From Flavobacterium hydatis (GTDB lineage: Bacteria > Bacteroidota > Bacteroidia > Flavobacteriales > Flavobacteriaceae): DNA of 64,000 nt. Below the pieces are notes generated by a model that did no database searches, was not told the origin of the DNA, and saw only the letters and a list, made by a program, of their open reading frames with translations. The DNA lies in the NCBI RefSeq assembly GCF_000737695.1, contig NZ_JPRM01000035.1:16746-80745 (forward strand), read 5' to 3'. Positions within the stretch are counted from its first letter, which is position 1. Each line of letters opens with the position of its first letter. Positions 7,594 to 16,691 of this stretch are shown one piece after another. The position numbers and the translations under genes were made by a program.

Positions 7594-8757
7594 TTATGTG
7601 ATTTTAACGATTTTACCTCTATCATTACTTGAATCACTTCCGATTAAGAAAGCGGTGCTTTTGGGTAAAATCTTAAAAGTAATCTTCTTATGTCTTTCAG
7701 ATTTTATCATATCGATACATTTCTTGAATGATATGTATTGATTATCTAAAATTACCTCTGCTCCTTTTCCTATGTAAATCAGGGACGAATTTACCATTTT
7801 TTCTTTTTTTAAATTACAAAATGTAACTTTATTTTGTAAAATTAAACTCAATTTTTCGACTAAATTATCATTCATGGAATAAAAAAAATATTCTTTTGGA
7901 GTTGTTTTTACCGTCGTTTTTCCCTGCATCATTTTAACGATAGAGAAAAATACTATTCCTATTTTCATAAAAAGAGAAAACAAAAATGATACTTTAAAGT
8001 GTTTCTTATAAAAGAAATTCATGGCGTTCTGAAAGCGTTTCATGTATTTTTCGTCTTTTATGGTACTTTCGCCTTTATAGTGAATTACCGTAGTTTCAGC
8101 GTAATAATAATTGTTTTTACCTTTTTTTAAAACCATATACGATAAATCGATATCATCGGAATACATAAAACAATCTTCATCAAAACCGCCGACTTCATTA
8201 TATAAATCTCGTTTCATTATCATAAAAGCACCAACAAGTATTTCGACTTTTCCTGTTTGGTTCTTACTTAAATGTTGCGCATAGTATCTATTGAAGTATT
8301 TGGACTTTGGAAAATACTTGTACAATCCTGTAATTTTGGTAAAAGCTACCCAAGGTGTTGGAACCCCACGCTTGCTTTCGGGAAGGAAATTCCCTGCTCC
8401 ATCTATAAGATTTACACCTATTATTCCTAAATCCTGTTGCTCTTTGGCGAAAGCCAATACTTTTGTAAATGTATCTTCAGCAACGACTGTATCGGGATTT
8501 AAAATACAGATATAATCTCCTTGAGCTTGAGAAACTCCGATATTATTCCCTTTGGGGAAACCTAAATTTTCGGTATTCTTAATCAGTTTTATATCGGGGA
8601 AACGACTACGGATCATCTCGCAACTATCATCTGGAGAATCATTATCGATTACAATAATCTCGCTATCAATATCTTTAAGTGCTTCTTGCACACTTAAAAC
8701 ACATTGTTCTAAAAAATAACGTACATTATAATTGAGGATAATAACCGATAATTGCAT
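7594..8757 (-). CDS. Glycosyltransferase family 2
   Basis: A 387-aa GT-A fold glycosyltransferase. The start is the ATG at 8757 (MQLSVIILNYNVRYFLEQC); the frame is open further upstream but without homology. Motifs seen are the N-terminal SVIILNYN strand, IVIDNDSPDDS, GFPKGNNIGV, the DxD-like NPDTVV, and EVGGFDEDCFMYSDDIDLS for acceptor and base residues. A hydrophobic stretch near 265-290 (FSLFMKIGIVFFSIVKMM) suggests membrane association, as in rhamnosyltransferase-like WbbL enzymes. The last 90 residues are a small added domain. It probably adds a sugar to an envelope glycan. It lies 26 bases after the outer membrane barrel gene on the same strand. Confidence 0.88.
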   Translation of the reverse strand: MQLSVIILNYNVRYFLEQCVLSVQEALKDIDSEIIVIDNDSPDDSCEMIRSRFPDIKLIKNTENLGFPKGNNIGVSQAQGDYICILNPDTVVAEDTFTKVLAFAKEQQDLGIIGVNLIDGAGNFLPESKRGVPTPWVAFTKITGLYKYFPKSKYFNRYYAQHLSKNQTGKVEILVGAFMIMKRDLYNEVGGFDEDCFMYSDDIDLSYMVLKKGKNNYYYAETTVIHYKGESTIKDEKYMKRFQNAMNFFYKKHFKVSFLFSLFMKIGIVFFSIVKMMQGKTTVKTTPKEYFFYSMNDNLVEKLSLILQNKVTFCNLKKEKMVNSSLIYIGKGAEVILDNQYISFKKCIDMIKSERHKKITFKILPKSTAFLIGSDSSNDRGKIVKIT

Positions 8758-8783
8758 GTAAAATAGTCTTGAAAGTTCGAAAG

Positions 8784-9995
8784 TTAAAAATTTTCTACTA
8801 AACCAAACCGTAATGACCAATCATTTTTACTAACTCCAAAATCCATTACGAGATTACTATTATTACGTTTGTTCCATTTTATGCGCAATCCTGTACCAAT
8901 TGCGGGATTCCATTTGGTAAACTGATATGTCTGAAATTTAGATACTGATGAAATATTAGTAAAAAATACTGCGCCCCAAAATCCATCGGCAGAAATATCT
9001 GTTCTATATTCGGTTTCAAAATACAATAATGCATTGCTTCGGAAACGATTTCTTGTAAATCCTCGTCCTGTTTTTTGTTGGCGGTCCCAGCCTATACTTG
9101 GCAAATCGAGATAATGCGGATCTCCTCCTCCTATTGTTGACCAATAAAAAGCTCTATATGCCAAAACTTTATGTCTTACATCGCTAAACGAATGGTATTT
9201 TCGAGCATCTATATATAAAGATTGCCAGCCTTTATTATTAAGTCCTCCATTGGTATTGATTCGGAAATTCGCTTCTAGATAGGTTCCTTGTTCAGGATTA
9301 ATATTATTAATTCTGGAATCATAAAGTGCCTGAATTGCAACTCCAAATGAAACATCATCAGAATAATCTCCGCTCATATATTTAAAATAATCGGTTTCTC
9401 TCTCAATCTTAGAATCCTCGGAAATGTTTTGATAACTATCAAACAGAACTCCTAATCCGAGTCCAAAATCACCTTTCACTTTTCTTGTTACATATTCATA
9501 AAACCGCCATTGTTTGTAATTAAGTATAGACATTTCGTCGTCGAGATGATGATCTCCTAAACCGTATGTAGGTTGCGGATATATCATAAATCGATAATCT
9601 CCTGTAAAGTTATACTTGTCATCCTTAGTATATATATAGGACTGAATTGGGAAAACATACTGATTAGAGAAACTAAAATAAGGAGAGAAAATTACTTGCG
9701 ACATTGTTGTTTTCTTATGGTCATCGCCTAGGTAAAAAGTGCTTAAAAATGAAATAATTACTCTGGCATTTCCATTGCCTTCTACAGGAATAGGAGACAA
9801 TGAAAAGGCTACCTTCTTCTTGGTATCATATCTTACAGTATCATTCTTAGTAAAAATGCTTTTATACACATCGATAATGTCTCTACTATTGTGCAGAAGC
9901 GAATCTTTTTTGTGCGTAATGGAGTCATTTTGCGAATAGCAAAAACAGCTAAAAAAAAGAAAAGACAAAACACTTTTTATTTGTAAGCAATTCAT
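8784..9995 (-). CDS. Omp85/BamA-like outer membrane beta-barrel protein
   Basis: A 403-aa secreted protein. I chose the ATG at 9995 because it begins a clear signal peptide (MNCLQIKSVLSFLFFSCFCYSQ); the frame is open upstream to 10067. After a short linker the whole protein is alternating amphipathic strands ending in Phe, as in outer membrane barrels. GRGFTRNRF near residue 305 resembles the conserved loop-6 motif of Omp85 barrels. No POTRA domains are present, so this is a barrel-only relative of BamA/TamA whose cargo is unknown. It is probably cotranscribed with the glycosyltransferase that follows. Confidence 0.82.
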   Translation of the reverse strand: MNCLQIKSVLSFLFFSCFCYSQNDSITHKKDSLLHNSRDIIDVYKSIFTKNDTVRYDTKKKVAFSLSPIPVEGNGNARVIISFLSTFYLGDDHKKTTMSQVIFSPYFSFSNQYVFPIQSYIYTKDDKYNFTGDYRFMIYPQPTYGLGDHHLDDEMSILNYKQWRFYEYVTRKVKGDFGLGLGVLFDSYQNISEDSKIERETDYFKYMSGDYSDDVSFGVAIQALYDSRINNINPEQGTYLEANFRINTNGGLNNKGWQSLYIDARKYHSFSDVRHKVLAYRAFYWSTIGGGDPHYLDLPSIGWDRQQKTGRGFTRNRFRSNALLYFETEYRTDISADGFWGAVFFTNISSVSKFQTYQFTKWNPAIGTGLRIKWNKRNNSNLVMDFGVSKNDWSLRFGLVENF

Positions 9996-10189
9996 TTTTA
10001 ATTGTTTTAAAAAACACTCTCTTAACAAAAATAAAACTAAAATTTCACTTACTCTTGAATTCATCAATAAAGATTCTTACAAAAAATATAAAATATAAGT
10101 CCTTGTTTGTGAAATATGGAATGAAATCTATGATTGCAACTAAATATATTGTTGAATTATTTATTTTAGCAAAAAATAGCTTTCTCTTT

Positions 10190-10786
10190 ATGAAATATAA
10201 AACATTCACTAATAGATTTTTACCTCTTGGTTTTATTATACTTTCATTCTTTTTTTTAAGCTGCAAAACAACTTCTGTACAGAACGTAAATAGCAATTCT
10301 GATTTGGTTATTTTTAACACTTGGTATATTGCTGGACCAACTAAAGAAAATCAAGATGTTATAAACGAGATTAGAAAAAAGAAGCATTATATTCTTGTTA
10401 CTGCAAAGGATTCGCCTGCAGGAGAAATTGAACTAAATGTGATGATTACTCCATCTGGTTCTAATGATGGAAAACCAACTAACTTACCCGGCGATTCTGG
10501 TTTTGTTAGTATTACTTATAAATCATCTCAGCTTATTAAAATCCAAGCTCGTGAAGGAAATGATTCTGGTACTGGCTGTGTTCATGGAGGAACGCACGCA
10601 ATGGCTGATTTACCTGCTTCTCCTGATAATTTTACCACAATAAAAATCCCTTGGTCGGATTTTAAACTAAACGGTAAACCTGTGAATATTCATAATCTTT
10701 GCAAATTTAATTTTGTGAATTATCATCCTGTTTCTGGCGCTATATTAAAAATAACTGAAGTGCAGATTCAAAACTTAAAACCATAA
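10190..10786 (+). CDS. Putative lipoprotein, unknown function
   Basis: A 198-aa protein from the ATG at 10190, chosen because it starts a lipoprotein signal ending LSC (MKYKTFTNRF...FFFLSCKTT); an open frame further upstream has no signal character. The mature domain is rich in beta strands, with TWYIAGPTKENQDV, a TGCVHGGTHAMADLP segment containing cysteine and two histidines, and WSDFKLNGKPVNIHNLCKFNF, all suggestive of a jelly-roll carbohydrate- or metal-binding fold. That reading is tentative. A second small secreted protein follows 20 bases later, so the two probably form a unit ended by the terminator at 11219. Confidence 0.75.
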   Translation: MKYKTFTNRFLPLGFIILSFFFLSCKTTSVQNVNSNSDLVIFNTWYIAGPTKENQDVINEIRKKKHYILVTAKDSPAGEIELNVMITPSGSNDGKPTNLPGDSGFVSITYKSSQLIKIQAREGNDSGTGCVHGGTHAMADLPASPDNFTTIKIPWSDFKLNGKPVNIHNLCKFNFVNYHPVSGAILKITEVQIQNLKP

Positions 10787-10806
10787 AACTAACAAACCTC
10801 AACGCT

Positions 10807-11196
10807 ATGAAAATCAAAATTCTAAAATTCTTATTTCTAACACTGTTCTTCTTTAATCTTTCTTATGGTCAAAATAAAAAGATAGATATTAATGGCGTTT
10901 GGGCTGATATTAATTCGGGAGTAGAAAATGCGGTTGTTATTATCTCTGAACAAAATGGTAAGGTTATTTTTTCTCATTATCTGGAATGGAAAGGACAGAA
11001 ATTTGTAGAAAGTGGTGTCGGGAAAAGAACTGGAAACACGATAGAATATAAGGTTGATGTAACTTTACCTATTGAAGGTTGGGCAACTCAAGGAACGCAT
11101 ACTTTAACATTATCTGAAGATGGGAATACTCTTGAGGGGACTTATAAAGACAATAAAAAAAGAGAAGGTCCAATTGCTTTTAAACGTGTGAGGTGA
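10807..11196 (+). CDS. Small secreted beta-rich protein
   Basis: A 129-aa protein with a signal peptide ending LSYGQ. The mature part starts with INGVWADINSG and ends with DGNTLEGTYKDNKKREGPIAFKR, an opening and closing typical of lipocalin-like or DUF-type one-domain beta barrels whose first strand carries GxW. It follows the lipoprotein by 20 bases and lies just before a strong terminator. No ligand can be assigned. Confidence 0.7.
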   Translation: MKIKILKFLFLTLFFFNLSYGQNKKIDINGVWADINSGVENAVVIISEQNGKVIFSHYLEWKGQKFVESGVGKRTGNTIEYKVDVTLPIEGWATQGTHTLTLSEDGNTLEGTYKDNKKREGPIAFKRVR

Positions 11197-11218
11197 TTTT
11201 ATTTTGTAAAACACAAAA

Positions 11219-11250
11219 GGGAGCTAATGATATCATTAGCTCCCTTTTTA
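11219..11250. terminator. Bidirectional terminator between convergent genes
   Basis: A perfect 26-base palindrome (GGGAGCTAATGAT and its complement) at 11219-11244, followed by a T-run on the plus strand and preceded by an A-rich stretch. It sits between the plus-strand gene ending at 11196 and the minus-strand gene ending at 11256, so it can serve both. Confidence 0.9.
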
Positions 11251-11255
11251 TTATT

Positions 11256-11897
11256 TTATGTACCCATTTCTACATTATCCCAATCATCGGCTCGATTATA
11301 GATCCATTCTAACGATTTTCGTCTTTCATATACTAATCCTTCATTTAGTTTTGCTTGTCGACCATTTAGTCTTTCATCTACACAATACCAATGAAGTCGG
11401 TAGTAATAATCTAGCATGGTATAAATATCAACTTCAGATTTTAAATTCTGTAAGCTTTCCATTTTTTGATTATCTTCTTCATTTTCCAGATTTGGTAAAA
11501 GGGAAGCCATATTATCTCCTATATACTCTTCTGCTTCTAGCCCCGGAATCATTTCTGTTACCCACATAAAAGCCCATAAAGACTCAAGATACCATCTTAA
11601 AGAATTAACTTCAAATTCGGTTAAATCATCATTTTCTTTATCTAATATTTCTTTTTCTGAATCTGATAGATACTTGGTTAAATCATGATTCTCTATCCAT
11701 TCTTTAATAATATAAATTGGAGCTTCAAACGCAATGTTTATCAAAGCATTCATAACGGACATTCTTCCTTTAATCTCTTCCAGAGATCTTAGTTTTGGTG
11801 TATCCAGAATCGGCAACCAATCATTTACACGATATTCTTTTTGTTTAATAATTGTATCATTATCAATTTTAATCTGTCGGCGTTGTTCTTCTGTCAT
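11256..11897 (-). CDS. DUF4272 domain-containing protein
   Basis: A 213-aa soluble protein. It begins MTEEQRRQIKIDNDTIIKQ and ends with the conserved block RRKSLEWIYNRADDWDNVEMGT, in which an arginine-rich helix leads to WDxVxxxT; this end is diagnostic of DUF4272. The middle is helical with tryptophan-rich ESLWAFMWV and MLDYYYRLHWYCVDERL. The family is widespread in Bacteroidota, Firmicutes and others, with no known activity. It appears to be a single-gene unit. Confidence 0.85.
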   Translation of the reverse strand: MTEEQRRQIKIDNDTIIKQKEYRVNDWLPILDTPKLRSLEEIKGRMSVMNALINIAFEAPIYIIKEWIENHDLTKYLSDSEKEILDKENDDLTEFEVNSLRWYLESLWAFMWVTEMIPGLEAEEYIGDNMASLLPNLENEEDNQKMESLQNLKSEVDIYTMLDYYYRLHWYCVDERLNGRQAKLNEGLVYERRKSLEWIYNRADDWDNVEMGT

Positions 11898-11967
11898 AAT
11901 GTAATTTTCAAAATATATCCGAAAATATAAATAATTTCTTTCAACACAAACTGATTCAATTGAAACT

Positions 11968-13164
11968 TTACAAATGCAGTTGAATCTTGTATTTGTTAAA
12001 AATTTTCATGGCAAACAACATAATCGTTGAGAATACTAAAGACCAGATTATTCCAGGAATTCCTTCGCGGAAATATCCTGGAATAATATGGATCGCAAAA
12101 GTTTTACAGAAATAATAAATTACGCCTGGCAAAATATAAATCAATAAAGGATTTGCTGCAGCTGGCATAAAAAAATTACTCCATTTGGTTTGTTTTTTAA
12201 TTTCCATAAGCCAATACAAGAAATAAAATATAACAGTACAAATACCCGCTGAATATAGTACCCAAGAAGGTGTTCCTCTTATTTTTGAGATCTCATAATA
12301 CGGTCGTAACAGATACCCCAACACAAAAAACAATACTCCAAAAGCTATTACGTTCCAATTGATTTTATCTGATATCTTGCCCTCAAAAAACAAAAGTGAT
12401 ATTATTACTCCTGCCGAAACAAGTGTAGCGTGCGTCATATGTCCAGCGATAAAGCCTATCCATTTTATTTCATGAACAAACGATCCTTCGATTTGATTTA
12501 AAATATTTGCTACAAGACAAATAAAAAGAAACACAATCATTGCAATCAATCTTCCGTTAACAAGCCAGTAATACAACACAGCAATTAAATACGCCCAACC
12601 GATAAGTCCTAGAATTCCCCACCATTTTGGCGTGATTCCCACATCTCCATTTTCCTGAACGTATAAAAAATATAACGCTACCAGAACCAACATTCCGCCA
12701 TATTGCAAGATATTTTTAGTGATTTTAGGAAATGATTTGTCGTATTTATTCCAAATAGGAATTGGCATTGTGTATGCTAAAAGTCCCCAGAATGCAGCAG
12801 AAATCACCATCTTGGATGCATCATAACCATATTCGGCATTTACCATATAAACTCCAATAATAATAAGTGCCAACGCTCTTTTTAAAGTATGTGTCCAGAT
12901 TGTTTTGGGTGTATCACCTTTAATTAATCGGGCATTAAATGCAAATGGAATTGACATCCCGACGATAAATAAAAATGCAGGAAATACTAAATCGACAAAT
13001 GTCATTGCATCAGTATCGGCTGGCATATGCTTCATCCATTGTGGCACATTCTTTATACTTGCCAACTCATTGACAAAAATCATGATAAAAATGGTAATTC
13101 CACGAAAAGCATCTATGGAAATAATTCTTTTATTGAATAAATCTTCTTTTATTTTCATATCCAT
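11968..13164 (-). CDS. DUF5009/HGSNAT-like acyltransferase, multi-pass membrane protein
   Basis: A 398-aa integral membrane protein with about ten hydrophobic helices. The N-terminus RIISIDAFRGITIFIMIFVNE and following FVDLVFPAFLFIVGMSIPFA is the signature of the heparan-alpha-glucosaminide N-acetyltransferase-like family (DUF5009 / COG4299). Family members transfer acetyl groups from cytoplasmic acetyl-CoA to a sugar across the membrane; the substrate here is unknown. Either the ATG at 13164 or the second Met at 13158 could be the start. It diverges from the secreted-protein cluster that begins at 13378. Confidence 0.85.
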   Translation of the reverse strand: MDMKIKEDLFNKRIISIDAFRGITIFIMIFVNELASIKNVPQWMKHMPADTDAMTFVDLVFPAFLFIVGMSIPFAFNARLIKGDTPKTIWTHTLKRALALIIIGVYMVNAEYGYDASKMVISAAFWGLLAYTMPIPIWNKYDKSFPKITKNILQYGGMLVLVALYFLYVQENGDVGITPKWWGILGLIGWAYLIAVLYYWLVNGRLIAMIVFLFICLVANILNQIEGSFVHEIKWIGFIAGHMTHATLVSAGVIISLLFFEGKISDKINWNVIAFGVLFFVLGYLLRPYYEISKIRGTPSWVLYSAGICTVIFYFLYWLMEIKKQTKWSNFFMPAAANPLLIYILPGVIYYFCKTFAIHIIPGYFREGIPGIIWSLVFSTIMLFAMKIFNKYKIQLHL

Positions 13165-13292
13165 TACATTATTATTACTAACAAATATAAAATATTCAAG
13201 GAGAAATCAAAGGTGTATTTAAAAGACTGACAAACTTGTTTATTTATGTTAAATATCGGCAGAAACGGAGATTTTTGTTTGGGTCAAAAAGT

Positions 13293-13300
13293 TATCTTTG
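13293..13300 (+). promoter_or_regulatory. -7 promoter element (TATCTTTG)
   Basis: A perfect match to the Bacteroidota -7 consensus TAnnTTTG, about 75 bases before the first gene of the tandem secreted-protein cluster. A TTG lies 15 bases upstream, somewhat closer than the usual -33 spacing. It probably drives the cluster at 13378-17792. Confidence 0.5.
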
Positions 13301-13377
13301 CCGAATTACCCCAAAAACATTAAGAAATTAAAGGTTAAAAAAATAAAACTCCAAATTAAACTAATTCATCATATAAC

Positions 13378-14454
13378 ATGAACAAAATTACATTCTGTGC
13401 TATTACATTAATAACATCAATATTTTCAGTAAAAGCTCAACTTTATACCCCTAGCGGAACTGTATTAGGAACCTCATTAAATAGTAATATAGGAATTGGT
13501 ACAAGCTCACCTTCTGAAAAAATAACTATTGAAGGAAATCATGGAGATACTCGCTTTTCACTTCATTCTACAGGAGGTGGAAATAATACAAATGAAGCCG
13601 ATCTTCTGTTATGGGCAAGCGAACCCGGGTTAACATATTCAGGAGTTGGTATTGGTAATAATGTCCATAATTATACAACCAATAATGGCAATATAAACTT
13701 ATTAAATCCAGCAAGAGGTGGTTCATACATTCGCTTGCTAGATAATTCAATGTTATTTAATGTTGTATCATCTACCGGAGTTAACAAACAAGCTTTAAGC
13801 ATTAATACAGAAGGTAATATTGGAATTGGAACCACAAATCCATCTGCTACATTAGATATAAATTCACCTATACCAACTCAAGGTAGATATAGTTCTCAAA
13901 AATGGTCTACTGGAAACCCTGGATATAGTTTAACATTACAAACTATCTGGAACAATAGTGGTATCAATCAAGAATTTATACAACGCTATAATGGAATAGA
14001 TTATACTTCATTGGCTTTGTTTCAAGGTAAAATAGGTATAGGCACAACAAATCCAGATGAAAAACTTACTGTAAACGGAAAAATACACGCTCAGGAAGTT
14101 AGGATTGACCTAACATATCCTATGACCGTTCCCGATTACGTCTTTGCTAATGATTACAAACTAAAATCATTACAAGAAGTAGAAGAATTCATCAAACAGA
14201 ATAGCCATTTACCAGAGATTCCATCAGCAAAAGAAATAGAAAAAAATGGACTCATGCTTGCTGAAATGAACATGAGTTTGTTGAAAAAAATCGAGGAATT
14301 GACATTGTATATGATTGAAATGAAAAAGGAAAACGAGACAATGAAAAAGGAAAACAAAAAATCAAGTCAAGAAATTGAAACATTAAAAAAAGAAAACGAA
14401 GGCTTTAAATCTATATCCGACAGATTAGCCAAACTTGAAAATCAATTAAAATAA
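13378..14454 (+). CDS. Secreted tail-fibre-like repeat protein, paralogue 1
   Basis: A 358-aa protein with a signal peptide ending VKAQ. The body carries IGIGT(T/S)(S/N)P repeats near residues 38, 146 and 217, each followed by a short hydrophobic strand (KLTVNG type). This recalls the pseudo-repeats of trimeric fibres. The C-terminal 140 residues form a block shared by the three genes that follow: a KIHAQEVRI strand, DYVFANDYKLKSLQEVEEFI, HLPEIPSAKE, GLMLAEMNMSLLKKIEELTLY, then a coiled coil rich in Lys and Glu. The family is common in Flavobacteria and often labelled tail fibre protein; a surface or secreted fibre is inferred. Confidence 0.8.
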   Translation: MNKITFCAITLITSIFSVKAQLYTPSGTVLGTSLNSNIGIGTSSPSEKITIEGNHGDTRFSLHSTGGGNNTNEADLLLWASEPGLTYSGVGIGNNVHNYTTNNGNINLLNPARGGSYIRLLDNSMLFNVVSSTGVNKQALSINTEGNIGIGTTNPSATLDINSPIPTQGRYSSQKWSTGNPGYSLTLQTIWNNSGINQEFIQRYNGIDYTSLALFQGKIGIGTTNPDEKLTVNGKIHAQEVRIDLTYPMTVPDYVFANDYKLKSLQEVEEFIKQNSHLPEIPSAKEIEKNGLMLAEMNMSLLKKIEELTLYMIEMKKENETMKKENKKSSQEIETLKKENEGFKSISDRLAKLENQLK

Positions 14455-14467
14455 CACCAAATTTTCT

Positions 14468-15682
14468 ATGAAAAAAATTACCATGAGCATTATAGTCACA
14501 ATGGCATCAATACTCTCTGTACAAGCACAAACCTTAAACCCTACTCCTAGTATTTCTAGTCCTAATTCGGCTGATAATTTTAAAGGAGGTTATACTTTCT
14601 CATATGCTACAGCAGGAACACCTTGGGATGGCTCACTTATAAGTTATGGCGGCTTTGCAAATAATTATGATTCTCAAATAAACTCTGATTATTTAGAAGG
14701 AAAAAACATTTCTTTTAGAACAAGAAATGGTGATACTAACATATGGAATCCTTGGATAGAACTAGCAACACGTGGAATAAATAATTTTAAAGGTGACCAG
14801 GTAGTCACAAATGGTAGTATTACTAGCTCTATTACTAATGATGGAGGTGGTCATATCAATTTAGAAAATCCCTCTAAAACATCTAATGGGATAGCCAAAA
14901 AGTGGACTATTTTTAATATGACTGGAGTTTATGGTAATAGTTTACAATTTTGGGCGTATGATAATTTAGGTTGTTCAACAAGTGGAGGTATGTGCAACAA
15001 CCGTTTTACTATAATGGATAATGGTAATGTTGGGGTAGGAACGTCAAGCCCAAGTGATAAACTTAGTGTATTAGGTGGAATTTCTAAATTAACTATATCT
15101 GGAACCGATGGTACTTTTGATAATCTTATCAAATATGGTCACAAATCAGATTTGGAAAGTGGAGCTAATAACGTAAATCGTTGGCATGGTATCGATGCAA
15201 CTATTACAGCAGGTCGCCCAGATAATAATAAATTAAAATTTAAACTATATGCAGGAGGTACTGAAAATAAAGAACCTATTGATGTAATGACATTAGTAGG
15301 CAATGGTAATGTGGGAATAGGAACCACGAATCCAACTGCAAAACTAACAGTGGCAGGTGACATTAATTCCCGAGAAGTAAGAGTAACGGTTGAAGCTGGA
15401 GCTGATTTTGTCTTTGAAAATGATTATGATTTACCATCATTGAATTTTGTAGAAAGCTTTATTAAAGAAAATAAACATTTACCTCAAATAGCTTCTGCCA
15501 AAGAAATGCAAGAAAATGGTATTAATCTATCGGAGATGAATATAAAATTATTACAGAAAATTGAAGAAATGACATTGTATATGATTGAGCAGAACAAAAA
15601 AATATTAGTACTCGAAAAACAAAATGAAAAATTTTCAGCCTTAGAAAGAAGATTAGAAAAAATGGAAAATGGTTCAAAATAG
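14468..15682 (+). CDS. Secreted tail-fibre-like repeat protein, paralogue 2
   Basis: A 404-aa member of the same cluster, 13 bases after paralogue 1, with a signal peptide ending VQAQ. The N-terminal part holds YTFSYATAGTPWDGSLISYGG, like the exposed domains of fibre proteins. VGVGTSSPSDKLSVLG and VGIGTTNPTAKLTVAG repeats come at about residues 190 and 280. Its C-terminal block is recognisable (DFVFENDYDLPSLNFVESFI, HLPQIASAKE, EMTLYMIEQ) but clearly more divergent than those of paralogues 1, 3 and 4. Function is inferred to be extracellular or cell-surface. Confidence 0.8.
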   Translation: MKKITMSIIVTMASILSVQAQTLNPTPSISSPNSADNFKGGYTFSYATAGTPWDGSLISYGGFANNYDSQINSDYLEGKNISFRTRNGDTNIWNPWIELATRGINNFKGDQVVTNGSITSSITNDGGGHINLENPSKTSNGIAKKWTIFNMTGVYGNSLQFWAYDNLGCSTSGGMCNNRFTIMDNGNVGVGTSSPSDKLSVLGGISKLTISGTDGTFDNLIKYGHKSDLESGANNVNRWHGIDATITAGRPDNNKLKFKLYAGGTENKEPIDVMTLVGNGNVGIGTTNPTAKLTVAGDINSREVRVTVEAGADFVFENDYDLPSLNFVESFIKENKHLPQIASAKEMQENGINLSEMNIKLLQKIEEMTLYMIEQNKKILVLEKQNEKFSALERRLEKMENGSK

Positions 15683-15712
15683 AAAATAAGTATAACTATT
15701 AATTTACATAAA

Positions 15713-16678
15713 ATGAAAAAAAAATTAAGCCTCCTGATAATTATATTAGGACTATCTATAACGTCTATAAATGCTCAAACCTATTTCCCTCTTCGAAATA
15801 TAGAAACCAATTTAGGTCCATTTTCAAATATTAATGGACAATGGATTGCAGTAACACCTACAAATAATACGCTAGGCTCAAACTATTATCAAGGAATAAA
15901 TTTTGGTTTCGATACAAACAATTACGCCAGTTTAGTAAATGCCATAGGCACAGATGAAATTTATTTTGGTAGATGGTCATTTGGTTGGAATGATTGGAAT
16001 AAAATATGGCATTCCGGAAATTTAAACAATATAAAATCAGATTTTACTGCCAGAACAATAAAAACGTCTAAAATTAACTTTACAAATACTACATATTACT
16101 ATAATCCATCATCCTTAACTAAAACTAGTTATATTGAATTTCAAAATGCTGATTCTGATAAAATTAGTTACATTTTCGGTGCGATACCGCCTGAATATCA
16201 TACTCCTGGTATAGGCATAGCAACAAAATCTGCATGGGATAGTCCTGAAATATATAATCTATTTTGTCATCCAAATGGGAATGTAGGAATCAGCACAACA
16301 AAACCAGATGAAAAACTTACTGTAAACGGAAAAATCCATGCTAAGGAAATTAAAATAGATCTAGACTTTCCTGCACCAGATTATGTCTTCACCAATGATT
16401 ATAAACTAAAATCGTTACAAGAAGTAGAAGAATTCATAAAGCAAAACAGCCATTTACCAGAAATTCCATCAGCAAAAGAAATCGAAAAAAATGGATTGAT
16501 GCTTGCCGAAATGAATATGAGTTTATTAAAAAAAATTGAAGAATTGACGCTTTATAGTATTGAGCAGAATAAAAACAATTTAGATCTAAAACAAAAAGTT
16601 GAAAAATTAGAAAAAGAAAATGAAGGGTTTAAATCTTTATCAGAAAGACTTTCTAAAATTGAAAACCAATTGAAATAA
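15713..16678 (+). CDS. Secreted tail-fibre-like repeat protein, paralogue 3
   Basis: A 321-aa member with a signal peptide ending INAQ. Its variable region (FPLRNIETNLGPFSNINGQW, SFGWNDWNKIWHSGN) includes a WHSGN motif typical of phage tail-fibre receptor-binding domains. One VGISTTKPDEKLTVNG repeat leads straight into the conserved C-terminal block, which is nearly identical in DNA and protein to those of paralogues 1 and 4. It ends in a coiled coil. It lies 30 bases after paralogue 2. Confidence 0.8.
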   Translation: MKKKLSLLIIILGLSITSINAQTYFPLRNIETNLGPFSNINGQWIAVTPTNNTLGSNYYQGINFGFDTNNYASLVNAIGTDEIYFGRWSFGWNDWNKIWHSGNLNNIKSDFTARTIKTSKINFTNTTYYYNPSSLTKTSYIEFQNADSDKISYIFGAIPPEYHTPGIGIATKSAWDSPEIYNLFCHPNGNVGISTTKPDEKLTVNGKIHAKEIKIDLDFPAPDYVFTNDYKLKSLQEVEEFIKQNSHLPEIPSAKEIEKNGLMLAEMNMSLLKKIEELTLYSIEQNKNNLDLKQKVEKLEKENEGFKSLSERLSKIENQLK

Positions 16679-16691
16679 TACCGAATCTATT